From Colius striatus (taxonomy: Eukaryota > Chordata > Aves > Coliiformes > Coliidae): a DNA stretch of 64,000 bases. This document shows, one piece after another, positions 1-12,500 of the stretch; positions within the stretch are counted from its first letter, which is position 1; every line of letters starts with the position of its first letter. The position numbers were made by a program, and so were the translations under genes. The DNA lies in the NCBI RefSeq assembly GCF_028858725.1, contig NC_084774.1, forward strand, positions 11,072,001 through 11,136,000, written 5' to 3'. The notes below the pieces were generated by a model. That model was not told where the DNA came from and ran no database searches. It worked only from the letters and a program-made list of their open reading frames with translations.

Positions 1-446
1 TTCCCTTGCCCCTGCTGCAGGCTGTTGGCAGGGCCATGGCTGTGCTGCTGTGCTGCTGCCTGCACACGGCATCCGCCAGGCAGAGCCCAATGTTTGGGAG
101 CAAATGGGCTTTTGTAGGGCTTGATTTGTCACTGATAGCTGACCTTTTGGGGATGAAATCACACATTCCCCTTTTCCTTGACCAAAACTTCTCTCAGTCT
201 CCCAAAATGCACATAAATACATGTGACTAGGTGGGATAAACATTGCAGCTTCTATTGTTTTTCTCAGAAGATGAGGCCTTTTGAAGCAAAAGCAAAGCAT
301 GAACGTGTATGTTATTTATAACCCATGTTTCTGGCTGCTTTGATGGTGGTGAAGGTCAGGCAGACAAAAGAGGTTACTGGTGGGAAGCCTTGAGTGCAGG
401 AGTCCCCGTGCCCTGCAGCTCCAGCAGTTGCTGTCCTCTCTTGCAG
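1..446 (+). other. LAMA5: LAMA5 intron upstream of the first exon in the window
   Basis: No exon is seen here. The short open frames do not match laminin. The stretch ends in a pyrimidine-rich acceptor (cctctcttgcag) that feeds the LE exon starting at 447. Confidence 0.7.
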
Positions 447-3400
447 CGTGCCAGTGCTCCCAGGAGGGCTCCCTGCACAGCACCTGCGAGCAGGAGACGG
501 GGCAGTGCAGCTGCCGGCCAGGGGTGACGGGGCTGCGCTGCGAGAGCTGCCTGCCCGGAGCCTATGGATTTCCCCACTGTGAAGGTACCTCATCTCCTCC
601 CTGACAGGGAGGGACAGCAAGCTGAACGTGGGCCAGCAATGTGCCCTCATGGCCAGGAAGTCCAATGGCATGTTGGGGTGCATTAAGAAGAGTGTGGGCA
701 ACAAGTTGAGGAAGGTTCTTCTGCCTCTGTACTCTGCCCAAGTAAGGGCACATCTGCAGTCCTGTGTCCAGTTCTGGGCTCCCCAGCTCAAGAGGGACAG
801 GGAACTGCTGGAGAGAGGCCAGTACAGGGATACCAAGATGATCTGGAGCATCTCTCTGGTGATGAAAGGCTGTGGGACCTGGGGCTGTTTAGCTTGGAGA
901 AGAGAAAGCTGAGATGGGACCTTAACAATGCTTAAAAATACCTAAAGTGTGGGTGTCAAGAGGATGGGGATGGTCCTTTTTCTGTAGTGCCCAGTGACAG
1001 GACAGGAGGTGACAGGCACAAGCTGGAACACAAGAAGTTTCACTTCTTTGCTGGGAAGGTGAGGGAGCCCTGGCCCAGGCTGCCCAGGGAGGGTGTGGAG
1101 GCTCCTTCTCGGGAGGTTTCCAAACCCAGCTGGACACGTTCCTGTGCCCCCTGATGGAGGGGAACCTGCTTCAGCAGGGAGTTGGGCTGGAGCAGCTCTG
1201 CAGGGCCCTTCCAACCCCCATCATTCCAGGATTCTGTGACTCCGGTGTCTTGCTACAAGGAATCATAGAACAGTTTGGGTTGAAACAGGCTTGTCATTCC
1301 CTAAGAGCTTTGCAAGGGACGAAATATCCCCCTTTAGGAACAGCTGGTGTGTGAGCCATCTCTTTATAAATCCCTCCTGTGCCTCTGTTTTCTAGTGGGC
1401 TCCTGTAACCCAGCAGGGTTGGTGACTGCAGATCCCTCGCTGGCCCCGGTGAGTGTCAAGTGAACACACCAGCCCCTGCAGGACATTTTTGTCTGATCCC
1501 CTTTTACTGTCTTTTGCCCAGGTCCTTCCTTAAGCCTGAAAACAACCATTTCCCACATTCTGCCACCGTGCTGCAGATTCTCAGTTGCTCTTTTCTCCCT
1601 CTCCCTTTCCCCAGGGCTCCTGTGTGTGTCGGGCATACGTTGAAGGCCCAGCTTGTGACAGATGCAAGCCCTTATACTGGAACCTGACTCCAGAGAACCC
1701 CTACGGCTGCCTGAGTAAGGAGATGGCACTTGCACAGCCCCAAAAAGTCTCTTCCATGCTTTAATGGGACATGACCCAAACCCAAGCCAATGGAGACCAT
1801 CATTACCCCTTCCATCTTCACCCTGAAGTGACGTATCAAAGCTGGAGTGGTCTGGGTAACCCTCACTTGGAGATTGGGATGGCTGGAGGCTGGTTTTTGT
1901 GTGGGATGAAATACAAGTCTCATACAATGAGTTGTGCCATTCCCAGCGCTCCCTGCAGACTTTCTACACGTTTCTCATGGCCAAATGTGCAGAAAGGGCA
2001 AATATCTTTGGTAATTGTGTCTTCTCAACAGTATGTCCAAAATGAAATGTGAGCCTTGTGCAGCACCACCCCTCTACCTGACCAGTTCCCAGCTCCTCTT
2101 ATCCCAGCCAATGTCTTCTGGTGTGATGGGTGCTGCCCACTGGGCTTCTTCGTAGGGGCTGACTGACCTTTTGGCTTTCTCGTTCTTCTCCCTCTCTCCA
2201 GGCTGCAAGTGTGATACCAAGGGCACCATCAGTGGCATTGCAGAGTGCCAGCAGGTGGGTTTGCTCCTCTGCCTCCAGGCACCTCCAAACATATGTTGTG
2301 TTAGAGGAGTTTCAGCTCCATCTCTTCCAGCAGCTGCTGGAGAGGCCTGTCCTGAGGCTGAGCTCTCGAAGGTTACACCACAATCTGGGCTTGCATGAGA
2401 ACAGAGGATTAAGACCTGTCATAAATTAGGCACCTAAATATTTCTGGATCTGGCCCAGGATGGCTGGATTTTTGTTTGCCTGCATTGTTGGGTAATTTAG
2501 CTTAATCTGGCCCTTATCTGGCCCACCCACGCACAGGAAGCCCTGGAGAGCATGGAGCTTCTCCAGTGTCTCAGACTAGGGCCCAAATAACTGAGAAACA
2601 GCTTAGCTGTGATGAGCAACGGGAGGGAATGAGCTTCCCTTCCATGCCTGATTCTCTCCCAGGGCGACGGGCAGTGTTTCTGCAAGCCAAACGTCTGTGG
2701 CCAGTTCTGCTCGACCTGCAAGGATGGCTACTTCAATATTGAGAATGCAAATTACTTTGGCTGCCAAGGTGAGCCCCCTTCGTGATGCATCAGGTGAATG
2801 GGGGTGGGTCACAAGAGCTGAACCTGAAGCATGTAGCTCTGCATATGCCAACTGTTGGCCTTGGAGGGGAAGAGCTGTCAGGAGCTGTCCTACGCCTTGG
2901 GTTTTGATCATACCGTGATCCAGTGCAGGGACTGGGTCTCAGATTTGGAAACATGCTTTTGCCACCAGTGGACACAGGTCCATCAGGCTGGGAAGTGAAA
3001 GGCCAGTTGCCTCCTTGGGTGGAGTTGAAGGTGGTGTTGTTTTAACCACCAGCCACATCCACGCAGCTGTACCCCTTCTGCTGGGAGCAGGTGGGCATGG
3101 CCATGTGCAGTTGGCTGCTCTCCATCATGCCCATGGGAAGAGGTGAAGCAAAGCCGTGCCCAACTGGTCCAGGCAGGGCTGGGAAGAGAGAGGAGGGCTG
3201 CTGCTGGCAGCAGGGCCACGGCACCCAGCCCCGAGGGCTCCCCACACACCCAGCGCTGAGTGCTCGCAGGCCTCGTTCCCCACAGCTGGCTGGAAATAGC
3301 TCGGCGCTGAGGTGGAAGAGGAGCTGATCCAAGCGGGGCCGGGGCCAATATGCAAACGGATACAATGGAACAAAAATAGCGTCCCTGGCCTCTGCCCGCC

Positions 3401-3574
3401 GGGACACGCCTTTGATTAGGGACCAGGAGCTCGTTAGTGCCACGGGAATGTAAACAGGCGCTTCCTGCCCGCAGGCTGCCGCTGCGACGTCGGCGGGGCC
3501 CTGGGGCCGTCCTGCGAGGAGCGGAGCGGAGCCTGTCACTGCCGGCACAGCACCCGCGGCCCCACCTGCACCCA
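447..3574 (+). CDS. LAMA5: LAMA5 exons 1-6: first LE (laminin EGF-like) array in the window
   Basis: Exons are 447-584, 1396-1448, 1615-1714, 2202-2254, 2663-2768 and 3475-3574. They encode rod-like laminin-type EGF repeats with the regular cysteine pattern, for example CQCSQEGSL and [13 protein letters not shown] in exon 1, [13 protein letters not shown] in exon 5 and [11 protein letters not shown] in exon 6. The LE rod ends at the exon 6/7 junction, where the chain enters domain IVb ([13 protein letters not shown]). The exon 6/7 junction splits a CAA codon. Intron 1 carries CR1 repeats. Confidence 0.93.
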
Positions 3575-6500
3575 GTAAGCTGCCGGCTGCAGCCCTTCGC
3601 TCCCCCTGCCGCCACAGGGATGGGCACCTCACCGCCTGGGCTGCTGTCACGTCAGCCACGTGCCTGGCGGAGGTGCCCTCCTGCCTTTCGCTGTAGCCCA
3701 GCAGGTCACGGTGCTCCCTGTCTTCCCCAGACCCGCACGGGACCATTATTTCCCCGACCTGCACCACCTGAAGTTCGAGCTGGAGGAAGGCACCACGCCG
3801 GCTGGCCGGGCCGTGCGCTTCGGCTACAACCCCTTGGAGTTTGAGGGCTTCAGCTGGCGGGGATACGCACAGATGTCCTCCATCCAGGTACGCCCGGGGC
3901 TCCAGCCCGGCTCCCCTGGGGAGGATGTGTCGGTGGAGGACTGATTGGCTTTTGGCACACATCTTTCACCCCAAGGGCTTCTCAACCACCCAAAGTCACA
4001 CGATGGCCAACATAAACAGCACAGTGTATATATAGCCTGTTTGCACAGATATTTCCTGTAGTGCTGGGGACAGCAGAGATTGATGAGGGGAAAGAGCCTA
4101 AATTGGGAATCCCCTGACATCTTAATCCATTTAGATGAAGGTGGTAGCTTGGTGGTTACTTACAGGGACATCTATAAACACGGTCTCTAGGTTTCCTTGT
4201 GCCTCTTTCATCTGACTCTGCTCTTTCCTGCAACTCTCTTTATAACCTTCCATCCTTTTTCCAAGATAAATTGGCTCCTCCTTAACTGCCACGTTCAGCT
4301 TGGACTTCTTGTTACGGTTCTGCCTCTGCTCTTGCTGTTAGCTGGTTTGCTGTAACGGTTGTTTCCACTAATCTGGAGTTATCTAAGCCCTACAAGTGAA
4401 GCTGTTTTGTCTGTTGACCCTTTTTTCTCCTTGGTGGTTTCCTCCTCTGCATGGCCCCTGTGAAAGTGTGTGTTTGTGGATGGAGTGCAGGGCAGTGATT
4501 CTCTGACAGTCTTGTCCCATGTAAGATGCTCCTACTGGTGCTGTACTTTCAGTTTTCTTCACTTATTCATGCTTAGGCAAAACAACAGAGAGGTCAAATA
4601 CATTAGTCGTTTCCCATTGAATGTGTAGGTAGGAGCTAAGCAATCAATTCTTGTTCAGCCCTAAAGCTTAAGGATGGAGCTCATGCTCAAGCTTGTGGCT
4701 TTTGTTTTGCATCCAGTGTTGATGTCTGAGATAGATTTAGGCCATGGTAGAGGGGCTAGCACATGGCTTTCTGCTGGCAGGCTCACCTGTAGTTTGCTCT
4801 CTCCAAGGTCCTTCTAGTTTGGGAAGATGGTGTGTAACTGGAGCTTTGAAGAACAGAGCCCCCATAAAGAGTCTCCCTGCACAGGAGACTCCAGCTTTGC
4901 CCTGTGGGCAGGAAAGTGTTTAAGCAGATGTTTAGTTTTCTTTGAAATGGGTCAGACTTAAGCATTTCTTTAACTGGGGTCTTGTCAAGCAGTGTCTGGG
5001 CAGGCGGAGGGCTGGCACACCCGTCAGTGGCACACGGGGCTGGCACCACTGGTCCTTAGCAGTACAGGTTGCTGAGGATGAGGCAGCAGCTCAGTTTGCA
5101 GCCTCTCCTCTCTCAGTGTCAGGGCAGGGCTGCAGCATTGGGTACCCTCTGGCAAGTCACAGCACACTTAAGCCTGAAGCAACATGCTAATAAGAACAAC
5201 TGCTTCTCAAAACCTCTGCTGTGGCGTGTGCCCTGGGAGAGCCAAAGCACCCTGCCATGCCACAGCATCTTCCAGGTGTGGTCAGAGCCTTCCCACCCCG
5301 TTCCTGCAGGCAGGTTGCTCCCTCGGTGGCTGTCCCACAGGGGACAGGGCAGCCTGGTGAGCTGCCCGTGCCATGGCTGCGCAGTAGGGCCGGTGTGCTT
5401 GTCTCCTCTTTGCGCTGTGGCATGTTGCTTTGGGAGCAGTGAGCCGAGCGGCTGCGCTTGGGCTGGTAGCTGTCAGCGGTGGAGGTAATTGAAGGTGTGC
5501 TCTGCTTCTCTCCCCTTTCTCTCTCCCACCAGCCCAAGGTAGTGGTGACTCTCAATGTGACCTCCCCCGACCTCTTCCGCCTCGTCTTCCGCTACGTCAG
5601 CCGGGGGCCCGCCAGTGTGGAAGGGAGGGTCTCGGTCGTTGAGGAAGGAAAGTTTAATGTTTGTGGCAACTGTAAGTGCATTTTTCACTTCTAGACTAAC
5701 TCAGAGCATCCCATGCTGCGACATTGCTCCTCTGCCCCTTCTCCTGCCCCAGATGTGCCCGTCCCAGGTGTGCCCGGCTGAGGCGGCCGGCCAGCGCCGT
5801 GCTGGGGGATGGCGAGGGAGGGGGAAGAGAGGCAGGCAGGCAGGCAGGCAGGCAGGCGGGATGGCCCTCCCGCAGAGGGGGTGGGCAGCCAGCAGCTGGC
5901 ACCCCGGTGACCTGTGCCCCATGTGCTCTTTTGCTTTTTGCAGAATAAAATCAGAGTCACTGTAGACGTGAAGGAGGCAGAGCTCTATCTGTTCCATGTC
6001 ATCCTGAGGTATATTAATTCAGGAGGGGCCACTGTGTATGGCAAAATTACAGCTTATCAGCCACGAAGGAGAGGTAAGGATCCCAGACTACTCTGCTCCT
6101 CTGCATCATCGCCACCTCCTCCCCATCCCAGGCAACCTTCTGCATCATCCTATCCAGAAGACACTTCCATATGGCTTTATCCCATTAGTCCTGCCCCTCC
6201 AATGCAAAGGCTGATCTGAGTTTGCAGCCTTCCCCCCGCTCATTTAACAAAGCAGAAACAAGTTGGCCCTTGGTCCTGGGGCTGCGTGCTGAGGACGGTT
6301 AGCATCCAGGCTGATGTGAGACAGGGCTGCTGTATGGTTCATTACAGCCTTTCCAACATGAGACGAGATCACTTGGTGCCCCAGGCAGAACTGAGCTGAG
6401 TTTCCACCAAAGCAGAATGGGCCGAGTGCTGGGAGCTGGATCCAAACTTTGGCAGCTGGACGTGGGTTTTCCTCGCAGGTGCCCTCGGGTGGCAGCCCTG

Positions 6501-9500
6501 CCCTTGCCTTGCGCTTCTCCCAAACCAGGCTGCTGGCTTCACACGTGCTCTGGGCTCTGGAAGTGGTGTGGAATTGTACATGTCACACAGGCATTGCACT
6601 CTGGTGCAGTATCTTCTCATCAAGCCATGAACTGCTGGAGAAGAGCCACCAAAGGATGGCTGAACAAGCCTGGAGGCCTGGACAACAAATACTGTGAGCA
6701 GACTGCATGGGGACAGACCTGTAGCCACACCAGTGCCCTTGTGGGTGGTTGGCTGATTGATTTTACCTCTTCTGATACTACGGCTACATCATTTTGCTGA
6801 AGACCACATGTGCACAGCACAAGGCTGTCAACAGCAGCTACCTAAGTTATCAGTGTGTGAAGTTGTCTCCTCTGCCTTGAATTGAAACAGAAGGTGTTTT
6901 GCCTTTGATATAATATGCAAAGCTTGAAATGCCAAGATACGATTTTTCTGCTCTTTTTTTGAGGGGAAAACAACAGCTGATAATTTTTAAGGGCAGTCAT
7001 ATTTCACAGCAGAAGGACAAGAGAAACATGAGCCATGGATCCCACCAAAGACAGAAAGTATTTGATCTGTCCTATCCAGCAGCAGAGCTCGTTTGCCTTG
7101 CAGTGTGTTTCCCTCCTTGCTCAGAAGCAGTGTTTGGTTTTTCTAGTGCTGAAGGCAAGCTGCCAGACTGACACACCAGCCATGGGATCTGCAGGGCAAC
7201 TTCCTTGATAGGGCAGATCAGCTACAAAAATGCTGAGCCACCTTCTGCCCAGGTGGAATGGGCTTCACATGGTTAAGGACAAGCAGCCTGGAAAGAAGAC
7301 AAGTTGGAAGATGTGGCTTGCAAAAAGGGAAGCCTTTTCCAAGCATATGATTTACAGACCAATTTCTCCTGTCTCACTTCCAGAAGCCATCTCATTTTGA
7401 GTTGTGTATCATCTCAGAGGGATGTGAGACTTCAGCTTGTCAAGAAAACTCCCCCATTGCCTGTTCAGGGAAATCTCTCCATTCCTTGTATAATCCCCTG
7501 TGCTTCTCATCTGAGAAAGCTGGGGCTCAGCCTCAGCTGGTGCCAAGCCTGGCACAAGAGCTAGCACACATGGGAAGGGATGACCCATCCCAGCAGTAGC
7601 ACAAGCCTTTGCTTTAGCTTCTGGCCCAGAGGGCCTTGATGTCCACGTACTCTTCCAGGATAGTCAGCGTGCCACGTTCCCCGCTTCCTTCCTCTCCTCT
7701 GCTCGCCATGCAGCCATACCCAGTGCATCCCTCTCGTGCTCTTCTCAACACTCCTGGCACTGCCAGACAGGCAGAGAGGCTGCTTCTAGGTGCTGTATCA
7801 TTGCTGCATCCAAAGTTGATGAATCCAAAGGTTATGAGGCCAAGGAGATCTTCAATGGGAACAGGATCAGGCCTTAAACCCGTTCTGTCCTGGCAGTTAA
7901 AATTAGCGTCTGAATCTCGGGTGCAGAGTCTGTGGCTGGAAAGAGAGATGGGAGCACAGCTTTGAGGGTTTGCCAGAGGGCAGGTATCTTCCCTGTGGAG
8001 CTGGGGTCAGAATATCCCTAAGAAAGAATGTATCTGGGCAATTCTTTTTGTCTGTCTCAGAATGGATTCTTCACAGATGAGTTCCTTCCTTCTCTAGCTG
8101 CCAGAACGCTCCTTGGCATGCAGCACTCCGTGCTTTGCAGTCCGGGGATGCAGAGCACGCTGCGAGAGCTGTGGATTAGCATTTAGGATTGCAGTGATTT
8201 ATTTTCTCTCTCCCATTAAGCTACTGAGCAGATTCAGAGTGGATGTCTCTGTTCCGAGACAGCGTGGGATCGTAGTGCATCTGCTACAGCAGCGCCAAGA
8301 CAGCGGGAGCCTGGGACTCCCTGCCGTGCTGCAGAGCTGCTTCCCTGAGCATAGCCTCCCGTTTGCAGCCCTAGCTTTTCCATCCCAGTCCCTTCACAAC
8401 CTCTCATCCCTCCCACTCTAGGTACAGAGCAGATCAAGCAGATTGTCTTTGCTCCCAGCACGGAGCCAGCCTTTGTCACCGTCCCCCAGAACAGCTTTGG
8501 GGAGCCCTTCGTACTCAACCCCAACACCTGGTCTCTGGTTGTTGAAGCAGAGGGTGTGCTGCTGGTAAGGACCAGCCCCCATGCTCCATCCACCACAGGG
8601 TGCTTCAGCAGCTCCCTGAGAGCATGTGTCCCAAACATAACCAACTCTCTTGTCTCTCCTCCTAGGACTATTTGGTTTTGCTACCCAGCTCGTACTATGA
8701 AGCTCCGATACTGCAGCTGAAGGTCACGGAGCCATGTACCTACCAGCCAGCCCCAGAACAAGCCAGCCAGAAGTAAGGATCTCTACATCTTTGTGCTGTG
8801 TGGGACCTATTCAGCTTCTCTTGGCCTGGGGTTAAGAAATACATAACAGTCCACACTCTGTGAGGGTCTGAATGCAATAAAGCTGCCAAGTGGAGCACAG
8901 CCATAGTTGATAAAGCCTGCTGAACCTGCACTGTCACAGAAAGCCAATGCTTTGATCTCCTCATCCAAGGCACAGGCAGTGTTTTCATGGACCATAGCCC
9001 TCTCCTCTACTAGGCTGGGTTATATGTTAGTCCACAGTGCTGGGAAATGGCTGCAGTGATTTAGGTCTTGCTGGACTGTTTAAAATGAATGGGCAGAGTG
9101 TGGTAGTGCTCTGTGCATCTGCTTACTCTGTCCACAACCTCTATCGATCTTGGCAGAAAGTCTGGTTGGGCCCTGGACACCAGTTGTCACCTCCACTGTA
9201 GCAGTGATCCCTTGGATAAAGCACAATGCAAGGGGAGCAGCTTTTTTCTGTCACTGCCATCATGGGTCCTATAATACAGAACCTCTTGCTCCATCCACAC
9301 TAACCAGAGATGTTCCTTTGGGCAGTGGAGTCTTTGTGTTGGACCAAAGCCTTTTGCAAACCGTGCTGGGATCAGGCTGTGTGGATGCTCTTGACTCTTA
9401 CAATTGAGATGTAACAACCACTTTTGTTTTTCTGGTTGTTTTTAGCTGCCTCATGTATAAATACCTGTCTGTGGATGGCTTCCCTGCAGCATCAGGGCTG

Positions 9501-12500
9501 GAGGCCGTGTGCAGGCTGGACAACCGGCTGCCCAGAGCCTGTCCCACGGAGCAGCTCACCCCATCCCACCCCCGGATGGCCACGTGCAGGGGCAGCGATG
9601 TGAGTGACACTGCTCTTCCATCCATCACCTGGGCACTACAGCATTCAGCCCCTGACATCAGCCCTCTGCTCCCACCTCATCCAAGAAGGCCAATGGCATT
9701 CTGGAGTGTATTAATCAGAGTGTGGGCAGCAGGTTGAGGGAGGTTCTCCTCCCTCTCTACACTGTCCTGGTGAGGCCTCATCTGGAGTCCTGCATCCAGT
9801 TCTGGGCTCCTCAGCTCAAGAGACTTCTAGAGAGAATCCAGTGCAGGGCTGCCAAGATGCTGAGGGGACTGGAGCATCTTCCTTATGAGGAAAGGCTGCA
9901 GGGCCTGGGGCTGTTTAGTCTGGAGAGGAAAAGACTGAGAGGGGACCTCATCAACACTTATCAGTACCTAAAGGGTGGGTGTCAGGAGGATGGGGCAACA
10001 CTTTTTTTCAGCAACAGGACAAGGGGTAATGGACATCAAGTAGGTCGCAAAAAGTTTCACTGAAACACAAGAAAAAGCTCCTTTGGTGTTGAGGGGAGGG
10101 AGCCGTGGCCCAGGTTGCCCAGGGAGGGTGTGGAGGCTCCTTCTCAGGAGGTTTCCAAACATGCCTGGACATGCCCCCTGATCAAGGGGAACCTGCTGTA
10201 GCAGGGGGTTTGAAACAGATGATCTCTGGAGGTCCTTTCCATGAATCTCACTCATCTCTCTGTCCTCCAGGTGGAAGTCCAGCTGTCCCTGCCCGTTGCC
10301 CAGCCTGGGAGATATGTGCTGATGGTGGAGTATGCCAACACCAACGCTTTGCAGACAGTGGGCATTGCTGTGAGCTCCCCACACTTACCCATGCAGCAGG
10401 GCACATTCATCTTCTACCCGTGTGTCTACAGGTATGGCCATCTTTGAGACAGAGGAGGGGTTTGGTTCTCCTCTGACATGGCAAGGACAGGCCCTCTGCC
10501 CTCAGTTGAATTATTTCTACTTTATCACATGAACAAAACAATGCTTCAGTGCTGTACATTTGAGCTGTACATGTCCAAACTCATTCTAGCTGGACATGGA
10601 TTTTAGTGACTGGCCGTGTCTGGGCAATAGGTACCTGTACCAGCACATTCCCCTACTGCCTGTGCCAGGAGATCATCTGTTGCTTCTGTTTACAGCTGGA
10701 TACATTGGTTGGGGTCTTGATTTAGGGAATGGCCCACATGCAGGTTTCTTGGTGTGGGTCAAACCGTGTCCCTTACTCCAGAAGCGTCTGACTCCAGGCT
10801 GCAACCTTCGCAATAGAAAACAAATGTCCGGGGTGTCCTTGGGAAGCTTCGCTCTTATCACTTGCCAAAGGAAGGCATCAAAAGATTTCCAAGGCCTCTG
10901 TATAAATACCTTCAGGACGTATAGCTTGGCAAGACAAGAAGTGGGCTGTGGCCTGGCTCAAGGCTGGCTGCTGAAGCTGTGTTTCCCTTACAGTTTCCTT
11001 TGCCGGGGGATTGCTGTCGATTCCCAGAGCCGCGTGGCCACGTTTGAACTGACCTCGGAGGCCACTGTTCGCTTCACCTCTGATCTGGCTGACTTCTTCC
11101 TGGTAAGGCTCCCTGCCAAGGCAGCTCTGTTGACAGGCTGGAAGGAGGTGAGGCAGGAGCAATACCTAGCTTGGAGAAGGGCTTTCTAGTGCTGTTTGGA
11201 CTGGATACTAGACCTTAGTTTATGTCATAAGCAGCCCAAGCTGGAGAACGTGGTCAGTGTTGTGTTTTGAAGCAGATCACAAGGCTGGGATTTGGGAGAA
11301 GATGGAGAGAAGCAGCTGCTCTTTGCAGAGGGAGCTCTGCAGCAGTGTGGCAGTGCCCCTTCCTGTTTTACCTTGAAGGCATTCACAGTTGCTTAGACAA
11401 AGATTGAAGAGTCCTGTAGATACCTGGAGGTCCCCTTAGGGCTCCTGCCAAGGAAGAAGGGGCAGTAAACAGAGATGTGACCTGCCTTGCATTAGCTGAA
11501 GTGTCTGATAAGGAGGTGCTTAGTGTGGACAGCTTGATGGCTGGTGTGCACAGAAGCTGCTGTAAGCTCCCAGTGTTAGGAGCTGCCACATAACTGGGGT
11601 TCTCTCCCTTGGCAGCACAAAGTGTCCCTCATCCCCACCACGCAGTTCACCAGGGAGTTCATCGAGCCCAAGGTGCATTGCATCAGCATCCACGGCACCT
11701 TCTCCCCCAACAGGTAAGAGTCTCACATCCCTCGGGGTTTTAGCATGAGTGAGGTTGTTTCTTCCCCACTTTCTTCATGTTTGGAGCCTTTTCAGTTCTT
11801 GACATAGTGGAAAGAAATCTCTGGCTGAGGTGATTGCCCACGTCCACCGAGCAGGCAGCCATGGAGTAAGGACTAGAAGTCACTGGTCCTTTACTTGAAC
11901 ACCACTCTGCCTCCTGTGGCAGGCATTCAAATGCCATCCTGAGTAGGCTTTCCTGTGCTTTCTCACATACAGTGAGAGACACTCATTGGATCTGAATTTT
12001 TGACAGTGTTTTGAATAATTATTTACACAGGAATTAGCCTGTGCAAGGTTCCTGCTCTTCCTGCTGAGCCCATGTCCCAGAGCCCCAGGGGTTAACCTGC
12101 AGATGTTAGAGGGCCTCCTCTTCCTGACAGAACTCCAGAACCTCTCTTGTCAGAGATCTTTAGATCCCTTTTTCTCCTTGTTTTGCAGCAGCTCCTGTGT
12201 TCCCTCAAGGTTCCTGAAGCTTTCTCAGTCGATCATTTTGGAGGAGGGCCAGGCCCTGCCCATCCCCCCTGATGTGCCCCTGGCTCAGGCTGTTCATGTG
12301 GCTGCAGCTGGGGCACCTCTGGAGCCTGCACCTCAGCCTCCCACAGCGCTGGACCCCACCACAGAGCTCATCCTCCTGCAGCCACCACAGGTAGTGGCAC
12401 AGCTGGGGCTTGGGCTGGTTTGCTGGTGCTTCAACACGGGGTGCCTGGGGCAAGAAGAAGTTTTCCTTCTTAGATTTAGCAATGAACAGTTTAGCATTTT

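Noticed and set aside
1-230. Frame MPLLQAVGRAMAVLLCCCLH resembling a signal peptide
   Set aside because: It sits inside a LAMA5 intron, has no promoter or splice context, and ends quickly. The hydrophobic run comes from a CTG-rich stretch.
9722-10063. 113-codon frame resembling a small protein ([18 protein letters not shown])
   Set aside because: This is the decayed 3' end of a CR1 reverse-transcriptase-bearing element, not a host gene. The frame at 628-912 is the same case.
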